Source of the DNA: RDXT01 sp033765305 | Lineage (GTDB): Bacteria; Bacteroidota; Bacteroidia; J057 | Assembly (NCBI GenBank): GCA_033765305.1 | Contig: JANRID010000058.1 | Coordinates: 62,001 to 126,000 of the forward strand | Direction: 5' to 3' | DNA: 64,000 nt | Shown here: in pieces, positions 32,417-41,379 of the stretch | How the letters are laid out: each line of letters opens with the position of its first letter | How positions within the stretch are numbered: the first letter of the stretch is position 1 | Notes under the pieces: model-generated | What the model saw: the letters and a program-made list of their open reading frames with translations, nothing else | Told to the model about the DNA's origin: nothing | The model's database searches: none | Program-made: the position numbers and the translations under genes

Positions 32417-34039
32417 TCAAGCCTGCGGCGAAATCACCGGCAGCTTCCATCCGCGCAGGCGCGCAGTGAGCCCGGCGAGCGTCAGGGGTTTGACCATATA
32501 CCCCGATACCAGCGGATGATCTGCATCGAGGGTCTCGTTCATGGCCTGCATGCTGGAGCTTACGAGCCAGATCCGGGTCCGGGCAGCCAGTTCGGGCAGC
32601 AGGGTCCGGCAGGATTCCAGAAATGCGCGCCCATCCATCGCCGGCATGTGCAAATCGAGGAAGATGATCTGCGGCGCAGCCGCCGGATGGCGCCGCAGTT
32701 CTTCGAAGGCGGCGGCGCCGTCCGCGTACTGCCGGATATCCGCCCGGATAAAGAGCCGCCGGATCAGTTTGGCATGCACCAGCCGGGTAACGCGGTCATC
32801 GTCGATGATCCAGATCAGGCGGCAGGCCTGCAGATCCGCCTGCTCCGGATCCGGAGTCAGGGTCTGGCTGTCCTCTGCCTGCTCCAGCAGGCTGCTGAGG
32901 GCGATCAGCTCGGTATCGACGAATTGCGCCCGGTTCTGCAGCAGCTGGATGTACTCCATCCCGTTCGCTGCCGGCGGATGATGCTGGGCGACGTAGTCCA
33001 GCAGGCCGATGAGGGTGCTCAGGGGCCCCCGGAGCTTATGGGATGCGCTGAAGCTGATTTCCTGCAGGAGGCTTTTTTTGCGCTCCAGGTCCCATTCTTT
33101 GAGTCTCAGGCTCGTGAGATCCTGGAAAATCAGCATCCGTCCGCCGGCTGCCGGGCCGCCGGCCGCAGCCAGCTGGCAGCGCAGGAAGCGCGGCTCGCCG
33201 CCTTTGCTTGCGAAGACCCATTCAGACAGGGCAGAGGGGCTGCCTGCCAGCAGGCTATCGAGCTGCATCTGCTGGTGTGCATCGGCGTCCGGGTACATCA
33301 GCTTCCGGACTGGTTTGCCCGCCGCTTCCTGCGCTCCGTATCCCATGGTCCGCGCCCAGGCCGGATTGGCATAGACCACTTCGCCGGTTCTGCTGATGCA
33401 GATCACCGGATCGAGCATCTCTTCCAGCCAGGCATGCTGCAGGGCATGGGGAGCTGTCTCCGGCATGGAGCCGAAGCGGTCCGCAGGCTTCTGCACCGGA
33501 ATGCTGAACCACGCAGGATCTGCAAGCGTGCATACTGCCGTCAGCAGCAGCAGCGCCAGCAGCAATCCGAACAGCGCCACGCTCCCCTGCATGTCGGCGA
33601 CCGCATGCGTCATTCCCACCCCCGCCTGCACATTGACCGGCTCGATGAGCAGGAGCAGCAGCAGCACCCAAGCATTGGATGCAAGGGCCCAGCGCCGCTC
33701 GGAAGACTCGTACACGAGATGCGGCAGAAAGATGAACAGGGCCGTGAACAGGTAGGGCGCATAATACTGGGCAGCCAGCCGGCTCGCCGGCGATTCCAGC
33801 TTCGCCATCAGCGGGCCGAATGCCGCCAGCACTGGCAGCACAAAGCACAGCATCAGCCGGGCCGCCGCGAGCTGCCGGGTAATCAGCCTGTCCAGAATCA
33901 GCACCTGAGCCAGCCCCCAGCCCAGGATGAGGATGCGGTGGCTCACCAGCTGAAACTGCGGCAGCAGCGCCGCCATGACAGGCGTAAACAGCAGAAATCC
34001 GATTGCGATCAGATAAGACCTGTATTCGGCCAGGGCCAT
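32417..34039 (-). CDS. Membrane PAS/HisKA/receiver protein lacking the kinase ATPase domain
   Basis: This 540-residue protein starts with about six transmembrane helices (1-160). A PAS domain (about 195-310, DPVICISRTGEVVYANPAW) follows, then a HisKA dimerisation helix with the phospho-acceptor histidine in SFSASHKLRGPLSTLIGLL. A C-terminal receiver domain has IWIIDDD at its start, the phosphorylated aspartate in IFLDLHMPAMDG and the lysine in VKPLTL. The N, G1 and G2 boxes of HATPase_c are absent; the HisKA helices pass straight into the receiver within about 40 residues. It cannot be a normal autokinase and may relay phosphate from another kinase. Start at 34039 is preferred; one at 34129 adds a proline-rich 30 residues. 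Confidence 0.8.
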   Translation of the reverse strand: MALAEYRSYLIAIGFLLFTPVMAALLPQFQLVSHRILILGWGLAQVLILDRLITRQLAAARLMLCFVLPVLAAFGPLMAKLESPASRLAAQYYAPYLFTALFIFLPHLVYESSERRWALASNAWVLLLLLLIEPVNVQAGVGMTHAVADMQGSVALFGLLLALLLLTAVCTLADPAWFSIPVQKPADRFGSMPETAPHALQHAWLEEMLDPVICISRTGEVVYANPAWARTMGYGAQEAAGKPVRKLMYPDADAHQQMQLDSLLAGSPSALSEWVFASKGGEPRFLRCQLAAAGGPAAGGRMLIFQDLTSLRLKEWDLERKKSLLQEISFSASHKLRGPLSTLIGLLDYVAQHHPPAANGMEYIQLLQNRAQFVDTELIALSSLLEQAEDSQTLTPDPEQADLQACRLIWIIDDDRVTRLVHAKLIRRLFIRADIRQYADGAAAFEELRRHPAAAPQIIFLDLHMPAMDGRAFLESCRTLLPELAARTRIWLVSSSMQAMNETLDADHPLVSGYMVKPLTLAGLTARLRGWKLPVISPQA

Positions 34040-34341
34040 GCCCCCTCCGCTTCCGGCACGTTCTCCGGAAACTCCTGCAGGCCACGGCACAGGCAGGACA
34101 GCTGGAAACCTGGCAGACGGATCAGGCATATAAGCAGGTACAGATGGGCGCTCATAGATTCAGCACCCAACTTACCCTGGTTCTGTACAGGACGGAATGA
34201 TTTTTGGCAGCTCTTGGTTTGCTATTTAGCATATTTTTGACCTATCATATGTATCGTATATCATATGCTTCGGGTGCATTCAACTGCCTCCGTTCCGCTG
34301 CGTATATTTGCGTGCAGGCTTCTCCCCTGCCTTCTGAGCCT
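34040..34341. other. Divergent intergenic region
   Basis: A 302-base region between divergently read genes. It is AT-rich at 34200-34270, with two CATATG palindromes (34246-34251 and 34262-34267) and a TATTTTTG box at 34232-34239 that fits the -7 consensus. No gene is apparent; the first 90 bases could belong to a longer form of the sensor protein. Confidence 0.5.
34303..34310 (+). promoter_or_regulatory. -7 box of the SHOCT protein gene
   Basis: TATATTTG fits the Bacteroidota -7 consensus TAnnTTTG exactly, 31 bases before the ATG at 34342. No TTTG box lies at the proper distance upstream, so the promoter is only half supported. Confidence 0.4.
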
Positions 34342-34902
34342 ATGTACGCTGCATTGCTGAAAGACACATTCCCGCAGGACGAACGCAACGGCTTCTTCAA
34401 AGCCCCTCAGCTGCCTGCGGTCAAGCTGGGCAGGCTGCTCATCCGCGATAAGCGCATCAGCAGCCCCAACGACGTGATTGCCCTGCACCTGCACGAGGGG
34501 ACGTTCAGCTCGGCAGTGGTCATCTTTACTGCCACCCGCTGCTTCTATCCGGATGGCGCATTTGCGCTCGAAGAGGTCCGGGATGCGGAGGCCAGCGGCA
34601 GCAAGGTGCTTGTCACCCTCAACCAGAAAGGCCAGCTGAACCGAGAATCGCTGATCGCGAAAAACGATCAGGCCGCCGGACTGCTTGCAGCCGTGCTGCG
34701 CGACATTGCCCGCAAAGACCTCAAGGCCGAAGCCGCCGTGCAGCGCGTCTACGAGGGATACAGCGATACGGAGCTGAGCTGGCTCAATCTCCGCGATGAG
34801 ATCATGCGCACCATCGACATGCTCTACGACCGGTTCAACGACGGCAAGCTCTCGCTTATCGAATACGAGGAGAAAAAAGACGAGCTCCTCAAACGCCTCT
34901 GA
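34342..34902 (+). CDS. Uncharacterised protein with SHOCT-like C-terminus
   Basis: This protein of 186 residues begins MYAALLKDTFPQDERNGFF. The first 120 residues form a mixed alpha/beta domain (VIALHLHEGTFSSAVVIFTATRCFYPDG) that resembles the PH-like or short bacterial DUF group often fused to SHOCT. The last 25 residues (RFNDGKLSLIEYEEKKDELLKRL-type helix pair) match the SHOCT motif, a short oligomerisation element. No signal peptide or membrane helix is seen. The start at 34342 was chosen because the frame upstream crosses the promoter region. It lies 9 bases before tatD and is probably cotranscribed with it. Confidence 0.7.
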   Translation: MYAALLKDTFPQDERNGFFKAPQLPAVKLGRLLIRDKRISSPNDVIALHLHEGTFSSAVVIFTATRCFYPDGAFALEEVRDAEASGSKVLVTLNQKGQLNRESLIAKNDQAAGLLAAVLRDIARKDLKAEAAVQRVYEGYSDTELSWLNLRDEIMRTIDMLYDRFNDGKLSLIEYEEKKDELLKRL

Positions 34903-34911
34903 CTTTCCGCC

Positions 34912-35709
34912 ATGAAGCTCATCGACACCCATTCCCATCTCTACCTCGATGTGTTCCGCGAAGACCGGGACGCAGTCCTCGCCCGCGCACGCGAGGTGCT
35001 GGAGACGATTTTCCTCCCCAATATCAATACCGCTTCGATCCCGGCCGTGGATGAACTGGCCGCCTATGCGCCGGGATTCTGCCTCCCGATGATGGGTCTG
35101 CACCCCTGCGACGTGCGGGAAGGCTTCGAGCAGGAGCTGGAGCAGATCTACCGCCACCTGACGGCGCCCGGCCGGCGCTACTACGGAATCGGGGAGACAG
35201 GCCTGGACCTGTACTGGGATCAAACGACTCTTCCATTGCAGCAGGAAGCGCTCCGGACGCAGATCCAATGGGCCAAGGCGCTGGACCTGCCCATCATTCT
35301 CCATGCACGGGATGCGATCGATGAAACCACGGACCTGATCGCAGCAGCGCACGACAGCCGCCTGCGCGGAATTTTCCACTGCTTCGACGGGACCGCGGAG
35401 CAGGCTGCGCGCATCCTCGAGTTTGGTTCCTTCAAACTGGGCATCGGCGGCATCGTCACCTACCGCAAGGACGTGCAGGCCGTGGTCCGGGACCTGCCGC
35501 TTGCATCCATTGTCCTCGAAACCGACAGCCCCTACCTGCCGCCGGAGCCGCACCGGAAAGACAAGCGCCGCCGCAACGAAAGCAGCTATACCGTCTATGT
35601 GGCCCGGCAGATTGCCGCGCTGAAAGACCTCCCCGAAGAAGCGGTTGCAGCGGCTACCACTGCTGCTGCGCGGGAAGTCTTCCCGGCCTGGACGCCGGCA
35701 GCCTTATGA
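34912..35709 (+). CDS. tatD: TatD family metal-dependent hydrolase
   Basis: This 265-residue TIM-barrel DNase has all metal ligands of the family: DTHSHLYLD (H6, H8) at the start, GETGLDLYW (glutamate), ILHARDA and FHCFDGT (histidines), and ETDSPYLPPEP (aspartate). TatD enzymes are 3'-5' exonucleases or deacylases linked to DNA repair and oxidative stress. The length is standard. It overlaps the next methyltransferase gene by 4 bases (ATGA). Confidence 0.93.
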   Translation: MKLIDTHSHLYLDVFREDRDAVLARAREVLETIFLPNINTASIPAVDELAAYAPGFCLPMMGLHPCDVREGFEQELEQIYRHLTAPGRRYYGIGETGLDLYWDQTTLPLQQEALRTQIQWAKALDLPIILHARDAIDETTDLIAAAHDSRLRGIFHCFDGTAEQAARILEFGSFKLGIGGIVTYRKDVQAVVRDLPLASIVLETDSPYLPPEPHRKDKRRRNESSYTVYVARQIAALKDLPEEAVAAATTAAAREVFPAWTPAAL

Positions 35710-36389
35710 ACTGGCAAGCCTACTGGGACCGCCTGGCCGGGCTCGATGATCCGCATGCGCAGGTCGCACGCACGGTGCAGGGGCATACGCCCGGCCCCGA
35801 CCTGCTGCCGCGCATCGCTGCGCATCTCCTCGGCCTGCTTGAACCCCGCCCGCAGCACCGCCTGCTGGATGTATGCTGCGGAAACGGCGCCCTTACCCGG
35901 CTGCTTGCCCCGCATGTCCGCGAAATCTGGGGGGTGGACCTCTCGCCGGCCCAGATTGCGCGCGCGCAGGCTGCCGGACCGCCGGATATCCAGTACCGCT
36001 GCGGCGACGCCGTACGCCTGCGCGAAGCGGTCGAGGGCCCCTTCGACCGCATCAGCCTGTATTTTTCGTTCCAGTACCTCGATACCCCGGCCAAAGCCCG
36101 GCAGGCCTTCCGCGAGCTGGCGGCCCTGCTGGCGCCGGATGGCCTGCTGCTCATCGGCGATGTCCCCGACCGGGCGCGCCTGGGCGTTTTTTATCCGCGC
36201 TGGCAAGCCCGGCTCCGCTACCACGCAGACCTGCGGCTGGGCCGAAGCCCGATGGGCAGATTCTGGTCTGCGGCAGCGCTGATCCGGATGGCCGGCGCCG
36301 CCGGCCTGGAGCTGCAGGCGGTCCCCCAGCCGCCGGATCTGCCGTATGCCGCGTACCGCAGTGATTATCTAGGCCGGCTGCGCCGGTGA
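35706..36389 (+). CDS. Class I SAM-dependent methyltransferase
   Basis: This 227-residue methyltransferase has motif I LLDVCCGNGALTRLL (53-67), motif II GVDLSPAQI, a FDRISLYFSFQYL motif IV region and the LLAPDGLLLIGDV segment of the Methyltransf_11/25 family. The acceptor substrate is unknown. It is translationally coupled to tatD and its last 21 bases overlap the convergent gene at 36369. The start is the ATG in the ATGA overlap. Confidence 0.85.
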   Translation: MNWQAYWDRLAGLDDPHAQVARTVQGHTPGPDLLPRIAAHLLGLLEPRPQHRLLDVCCGNGALTRLLAPHVREIWGVDLSPAQIARAQAAGPPDIQYRCGDAVRLREAVEGPFDRISLYFSFQYLDTPAKARQAFRELAALLAPDGLLLIGDVPDRARLGVFYPRWQARLRYHADLRLGRSPMGRFWSAAALIRMAGAAGLELQAVPQPPDLPYAAYRSDYLGRLRR

Positions 36390-36725
36390 AGCCAGCGCCT
36401 GAAGCCGGGCCAGCACTTCCTCCGGATGCCGCCGCAGGCGGCGCAGCTCCAGCAGGCATTGGATGCTCAGGCCCGTAACCCCCGGAATGGGCAGGATGCC
36501 CACGATCCGGTACCGCCGCTTGATGCGCATCTTGTTGCGCGCCAGCAGATTGGAGATGAAATATTCCACCAGTTCGTCCACAATCAGGGAGGACCCGAAA
36601 AAGGGGAGGATCAGCGGCGTTTCAGCCAGAAAGATCAGGGTATCGATCCCCGACGAGAGGGCGATCATCCAATAGAGGCGGCGTTTGTACGCCTGCAGCT
36701 CGGGCGGGAGCGGATGCGGAGACAT
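36369..36725 (-). CDS. Uncharacterised small membrane-associated protein
   Basis: A 118-residue protein starting MSPHPLPPELQAYKRR. One hydrophobic stretch (LYWMIALSSGIDTLIFL) leads to LILPFFGSSLIVDELVEYF, then a basic segment NKMRIKRRYRIVGILPIPG and a second hydrophobic helix. This resembles DUF4112-like small membrane proteins but is not a sure match. The start at 36725 was chosen over one 37 codons upstream, which would overlap the sbcD promoter and has no protein character. Convergent with the methyltransferase at 35706. Confidence 0.6.
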   Translation of the reverse strand: MSPHPLPPELQAYKRRLYWMIALSSGIDTLIFLAETPLILPFFGSSLIVDELVEYFISNLLARNKMRIKRRYRIVGILPIPGVTGLSIQCLLELRRLRRHPEEVLARLQALASPAQPA

Positions 36726-36790
36726 AGCGGAGGGCTTGCGCTGCAAACATGGGCAGAATGCGGCAGTTCTGCAACCGGCCCCGAAGCCGC

Positions 36791-36821
36791 TTGCACGGGC
36801 GCTGCGGGCTGGGTATCTTGC
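36791..36821 (+). promoter_or_regulatory. Promoter of sbcDC
   Basis: A -33 box TTGC (36791-36794) and a -7 box TATCTTGC (36814-36821) are separated by 19 bases, 19 bases upstream of the GTG start of sbcD. The -7 box matches TAnnTTTG in six of eight positions. The same TATCTTGC occurs upstream of the tryptophan dioxygenase gene. Confidence 0.5.
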
Positions 36822-36840
36822 TTTCCCATCAGCCACCCCT

Positions 36841-38067
36841 GTGAGACTCCTTCATACCGCCGACTGGCATCTGGGCAAGCGCCTGGAGCAGGTATCCCGC
36901 CTCGACGAGCAGCGCGCAGCGCTGGACGAGCTCTGCGGCATCGCCGACCGCGAAGCCGTAGATGCCGTGCTGGTCGCGGGCGACCTGTTCGACCAGCCTA
37001 ATCCGCCTGTCGAAGCCGTCGAGTTGTGCTACCGCACCCTGCGCCGCCTCTCGGCCAACGGCCGACGGGCGGTGATCGTCATTGCCGGCAATCACGACTC
37101 GCCTGACCGGATCGAAGCGCCCGACCCGCTGGCCCGCGCCTGCGGCATCTTCTTCGCCGGATACCCCGATTCGCAGATCCCACCGCTGGAGCTCGAAACC
37201 GGGCTCAAGGTGCTGCACAGCGAACCGGGATTCGCAGCCTTCCAACTGCCAGGCCACCCTGCGCCGCTGCGCCTGCTCCTGACCCCCTATGCCAACGAGC
37301 TGCGCCTGCGCAAATATCTCGGGCAGGACGACCCCGACGCCGAACTGCGCAATCTGCTCCGCCAGCGCTGGGCCGAACTTGCAGACCGCCACTGCGACAG
37401 CCAGGGCGTGAATGTGCTCATGGCGCATCTGTTCTGCATGCAGCGCGGCGGCGAGCGCCCCGAGGAGCCGGAGGACGAAAAGCCGATTCTCACGGTCGGC
37501 GGCGCACGCGAAATCTATACCGATCTCATTCCCGCCCAGATTCAGTACACGGCACTGGGCCATTTGCACCGTTTTCAGGTGGTGGATGAACGGCCCGGCC
37601 CGGTGGTGTACAGCAGCAGCCTGCTCGCCTACAGCATGAGCGAGGCCGGCCAGACGAAATATGTCTGCATCGCCGAGGCTGCGCCCGGCCAGCCGGTGCA
37701 GCTGAGGCCCATTCCCCTCGAATCGGGCCGCCCGCTCCACCGGGTCCGCTTCGAAAACGTCCCCGATGCCCTGGAATGGCTGCGCGCACATCCCCAGGCG
37801 CTCGTGGAGCTGACCCTCGCCTCCGATGAATACCTGGAGGCGGCCCAGCGCAAGGCGCTGTACGAAGCGCATCCGGGTATCGTGACCCTGATCCCGGTGC
37901 TCCGCAAGCCCGAAACCACCGCTGCGGTGCGCGCAGCTTCCATCGACCTGACCCAGGACATGGAATCGCTCTTTGCCGAATACTTCCGCCACCGGCACGG
38001 CCAGCCGCCTTCCGCCTCCATGCTGGACTTGTTCCGGGAGGTACTGGCTGAAGACCCTGAAGCATAG
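36841..38067 (+). CDS. sbcD: Exonuclease subunit SbcD (Mre11-like)
   Basis: This 408-residue protein starts at GTG (VRLLHTADWHLGKRL), which fits the family start exactly; the open frame upstream is non-coding. Calcineurin-like phosphoesterase motifs are seen: DWHLG (9-13), VAGDLFDQ near 53, and VIAGNHDSPDR near 85, followed by LMAHLFC and ALGHLHRFQ with the later metal histidines. SbcD is the Mre11-type nuclease of the SbcCD complex that removes hairpins and blocked DNA ends. Its partner sbcC is 202 bases downstream; this gap carries simple repeats. Confidence 0.95.
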   Translation: MRLLHTADWHLGKRLEQVSRLDEQRAALDELCGIADREAVDAVLVAGDLFDQPNPPVEAVELCYRTLRRLSANGRRAVIVIAGNHDSPDRIEAPDPLARACGIFFAGYPDSQIPPLELETGLKVLHSEPGFAAFQLPGHPAPLRLLLTPYANELRLRKYLGQDDPDAELRNLLRQRWAELADRHCDSQGVNVLMAHLFCMQRGGERPEEPEDEKPILTVGGAREIYTDLIPAQIQYTALGHLHRFQVVDERPGPVVYSSSLLAYSMSEAGQTKYVCIAEAAPGQPVQLRPIPLESGRPLHRVRFENVPDALEWLRAHPQALVELTLASDEYLEAAQRKALYEAHPGIVTLIPVLRKPETTAAVRAASIDLTQDMESLFAEYFRHRHGQPPSASMLDLFREVLAEDPEA

Positions 38068-38209
38068 CGAAGCGTGGGGTTTTGAGTTTTGGGGTTTTGG
38101 GTTTTGGCTACAGATTGAAAGAACTGCATTGCTGAAACGCCTTACATGCATACGCCCCGACCATCATCACCATCCCACCTATCGAACCCCGACATTCCCA
38201 CGTATCTGT

Positions 38210-38259
38210 CTTTCTACTTGATACTGAATACTTTCTACTTGATACTGAATACTTTCTAC
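38210..38259 (+). repeat. 21-base tandem repeat before sbcC
   Basis: A unit starting CTTTCTACTTGATACTGAAT is present twice in full (38210-38230, 38231-38251) and once in part (to 38259), 10 bases before the sbcC start. The same gap has a GGTTTTG-rich stretch at 38073-38106. A similar sequence lies beside the 3' end of cinA (31088-31114). Such spacers vary between strains; a regulatory role is unproven. Confidence 0.75.
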
Positions 38260-38269
38260 CAGACACCCC

Positions 38270-41200
38270 ATGATTCCCCGCCGCCTCACCCTTCAGGGTC
38301 TCTACTCCTACCAGCAGCGCGCTGAAATCGATTTTCAGCGCCTGACCAGCGCCCAGCTCTTCGGGATCTTCGGAGCTACCGGCAGCGGCAAATCCTCGAT
38401 TCTGGAAGCCATCTCCTTTGCCCTCTACGGCGAGTCCGAGCGGCTGAACAAGCAGGACAACCGCGGCTACAACATGATGAACCTGAAGTCGGACCGGCTG
38501 CTGATCGACTTCATATTTGACACAGAATCCGCATCCTACCGGTTCGCAGTGCAGGGCCAGCGCCACAAAAAGCGCTTCGAGCAGGTGGAGACCTTGGAGC
38601 GGCGGGCTTTCCGGCAGGAGCCTTCGGGCGAGTGGATCCCCATCGAGGACAAGACGGCCGAGTCTGTTCTGGGGCTGAGCTACGACAACTTCAAGCGCAC
38701 CGTCATCATTCCGCAGGGGAAATTCCAGGAATTCCTGCAGCTCACCGACACGGAGCGCACCCGCATGCTGCGGGAAATTTTCCGCCTGGAGAAATACGAG
38801 CTATCCGACAAAACGGCCGCCCTCGAACAGAAAAACCTCCTGGCCCAGCGGGAAACGGATACGCTGCTCGCCCAGCTGAGCCACGCCACCCCTGAAGCCG
38901 AAGCAGCCCGCTCGGAGCAGCTGGCTGCCGCCGAGGAGGAAGCTGCCCGCCTGGCCCAGGCCGCCCGGCGGCAGGAGCAGGAACTGGCCCGACAGGAGGA
39001 AATCCGGCAGCTGCATACACGCATTCAAGCCCAGCAGGCCACCTTGCAAACCCTCCGCGAGCAGCTTCCCGCATTCCAGGCGCGGGAGGAGGCCCTGCGC
39101 AGCTACGAGCTCTGCCTCGTAGAATTCAAGCCGCTGCTGGACCGCCGCCGCGAAGATGCCAGCGCCCTTGAACGCATCGAAAACACGCTCCGCCAGAAGC
39201 GCGAACTCCGCAGCCAGGCCGAGCAGGAGCTCCAGAAAGCCGAGGATACCTTCCGGAGCGTATCGGAGGAATACCAGCAGCGGGATCAGTATCAGGCGCT
39301 TGCAGCGGAACTGGAGACCATTGTCCGGCTGAAGGCCCATGAACAGAATCTGGAAAGCGTCAACGAGCGCATTCGGAAAGGCGAGCAGCACATGGCCCAG
39401 ACCCGCGCAACTGCCGAGCAGCAGCGCGAAGAGCTGGACGCCCAGCAGACGCGCATTCTGGAGCTGCGCGCCCAGCGCCCCGATCCGGCCCAGCTGCTGG
39501 CCCTGCGCAGCTGGTTTGTGCAGCGCGAAGCCTTTGTCCAGACCTACGAGAGCCGCCGTCAGGCCCTTGCGCAGGTGGAGCAGCAGGCCGCCCGGCTCGA
39601 CCAGGACAAGCTGGCCGCCCTCAAGCCGACTTCGCTCAATGCCGCCCAGTTTGCCCTTCCCCCTGCCCACCTCGGCGGCGTCCTTCAGACCCATCTGGAC
39701 GAGCTCCGCAGCCGGCAGCAGGGGCTCGAACAGGCCCTGCAGGACGCAGGCACCCGCATGCAGCTCGAATCCTTCGCCCGAAGCCTCGAAGCCGGCGAGC
39801 CTTGCCCCCTTTGCGGGTCCGTGCACCACCCCAGCCCCATGCAGGCCGGCGCCGTAGCGCAGGAAATGGACGCCGCGCGCGCCGCCCTGAAAACCCTCCG
39901 CGAGCAGATTCAGCATACCGAAACCGCCCGTGCCCTGCTCGAAACCCTGGACCGGCAGCTGCAGGAGCTCGGTGCCCAGCAGCAGGAGCAGCGCAGCTCC
40001 CTGGCAGAAGCCGCCGCCGCCCTGGAGCGGCACCGCGCCGCCTTCGTCTGGCAGTCGTACACCGAAGCGGACCAGCAGCGGGTAGAAGACGAATTCAGCC
40101 GCTTCCAGCGGCTTGAAGAAGAACTGCGGCGGCTGAGCGACCAGCGCAGCGCCGTCGAAATCGCCCGCCAGAAAGAACTCGACAACCTCGACCGCTACCA
40201 GGCAGCCCTCGACGGGCTGCGCAAAACCCAGCAGGACGAAAGCGTCGCTTTCCAGGCAGGCCTGCGCACCCTGCGCCAGGCGGCGTACGAGACCCACCGC
40301 AAGCTCAGCGCCGCCGAGCTGCAGAAAGAAATCGCCGCGCAGCAGGAAAAACGCCGCAGCATCGAGCAGCTGTACCAGTCCATGGAAGAGCGGCGGCACA
40401 AGCTCCGCTCGCATACGGACATGCTCCGGGGCGAAATCTCCGAACTCGAAAAGCAGGAAACCGAGCTGACCCAGCGGCTGGCAGCCCTCTCCCGGAGAAT
40501 CAATGAGCGCCTGCTGGCCTCCGGCCTGGCCTCGGCGGCGATTGCGGAGCAGATTCTGGCCCAGCAGCTGGATGTGGACGCCGAAAAACAGGCCATCGGC
40601 CGCTACCGCCAGCAGCTCGACATGGCGGAGGCAGCGCTGCGCGAGCTGCGCGCGCAGTCGGTCGGCAAGCAGTTCGACGAGCAGCGCTACGAAGCCCTGC
40701 GGCAGGAAGCTGCCGCGCTGCAGGAGCGCCTGACCGAGCAGACGATTCAGGCCGGCAGCCTCAAACACGACCTCGCGCGCCTGCGCGAGGATCTGGCCCG
40801 CCGCGCCAGCCTGGAGCAGCAGCGCGACCGCCTCCGCCTCCGCGGCGAAGACCTCCGCACGCTCAAGCTCCTCTTCGCCAAGAGCGGATTCGTAGGCTAC
40901 GTATCCACCGTATTTCTTCAGAACCTCTGCGCGGCAGCCAATCACCGCTTCATGAAGCTCACCCGCGGTGCCCTCAGCCTTGAAACCACCGAGTCCAACA
41001 CCTTTATCGTGCGGGACTACCTGCACAATGGCCAGACCCGCTCCGTCAAAACCCTTTCCGGCGGCCAGACCTTCCAGGCCGCGCTGTCCCTGGCCCTGGC
41101 CCTGGCCGATCAGGTGCAGCAGCAGGCCCGCTCAAAGCAGAATTTCTTCTTCCTCGATGAAGGGTTTGGATCCCAGGACAAGCAATCCCTGCAGGTGATC

Positions 41201-41350
41201 TTTGACACCCTCAAATCCCTCCGGCGCGAAAACCGCATGGTGGGCATCATCTCCCACGTGGAAGAGCTCCAGCAGGAAATCGACACCTATTTATATGTGC
41301 ACAACCATGCCGACAGCGGCAGCCGGGTGCAGGGAAGCTGGGAAGGATGA
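38270..41350 (+). CDS. sbcC: Exonuclease subunit SbcC (Rad50-like ATPase)
   Basis: This 1026-residue SMC-like ATPase has Walker A FGATGSGKSSILEA in its first 50 residues, long coiled coils from about 190 to 860, and the zinc hook CPLC near residue 510 at their middle. The C-terminal head carries the signature TLSGGQTFQAALSLALA, Walker B NFFFLDEGFGSQD, and the H-loop ISHVEEL. It works with SbcD in end processing. The length is typical of bacterial SbcC. The sequence is rich in Q, E and A in the arms, as expected. Confidence 0.95.
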   Translation: MIPRRLTLQGLYSYQQRAEIDFQRLTSAQLFGIFGATGSGKSSILEAISFALYGESERLNKQDNRGYNMMNLKSDRLLIDFIFDTESASYRFAVQGQRHKKRFEQVETLERRAFRQEPSGEWIPIEDKTAESVLGLSYDNFKRTVIIPQGKFQEFLQLTDTERTRMLREIFRLEKYELSDKTAALEQKNLLAQRETDTLLAQLSHATPEAEAARSEQLAAAEEEAARLAQAARRQEQELARQEEIRQLHTRIQAQQATLQTLREQLPAFQAREEALRSYELCLVEFKPLLDRRREDASALERIENTLRQKRELRSQAEQELQKAEDTFRSVSEEYQQRDQYQALAAELETIVRLKAHEQNLESVNERIRKGEQHMAQTRATAEQQREELDAQQTRILELRAQRPDPAQLLALRSWFVQREAFVQTYESRRQALAQVEQQAARLDQDKLAALKPTSLNAAQFALPPAHLGGVLQTHLDELRSRQQGLEQALQDAGTRMQLESFARSLEAGEPCPLCGSVHHPSPMQAGAVAQEMDAARAALKTLREQIQHTETARALLETLDRQLQELGAQQQEQRSSLAEAAAALERHRAAFVWQSYTEADQQRVEDEFSRFQRLEEELRRLSDQRSAVEIARQKELDNLDRYQAALDGLRKTQQDESVAFQAGLRTLRQAAYETHRKLSAAELQKEIAAQQEKRRSIEQLYQSMEERRHKLRSHTDMLRGEISELEKQETELTQRLAALSRRINERLLASGLASAAIAEQILAQQLDVDAEKQAIGRYRQQLDMAEAALRELRAQSVGKQFDEQRYEALRQEAAALQERLTEQTIQAGSLKHDLARLREDLARRASLEQQRDRLRLRGEDLRTLKLLFAKSGFVGYVSTVFLQNLCAAANHRFMKLTRGALSLETTESNTFIVRDYLHNGQTRSVKTLSGGQTFQAALSLALALADQVQQQARSKQNFFFLDEGFGSQDKQSLQVIFDTLKSLRRENRMVGIISHVEELQQEIDTYLYVHNHADSGSRVQGSWEG

Positions 41351-41359
41351 GAAAACTGG

Positions 41360-41379
41360 AAAAACCGGCGCTCAGCCGG
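41360..41379 (-). terminator. Possible terminator of the unknown gene pair
   Basis: On the minus strand, CCGGC, a five-base loop and GCCGG are followed by five Ts (41364-41360). The hairpin contains the stop codon of the gene at 41372. The stem is short, so support is modest. Confidence 0.4.

Noticed and set aside
31088..34240. A plus-strand frame of 1050 codons opposite cinA and the sensor protein
   Set aside because: It has antisense-type composition and no motifs, while the minus strand holds two well-supported genes.
38210..38259. The 21-base repeats before sbcC as a CRISPR array
   Set aside because: The copies are directly joined without spacers and no cas gene is present.
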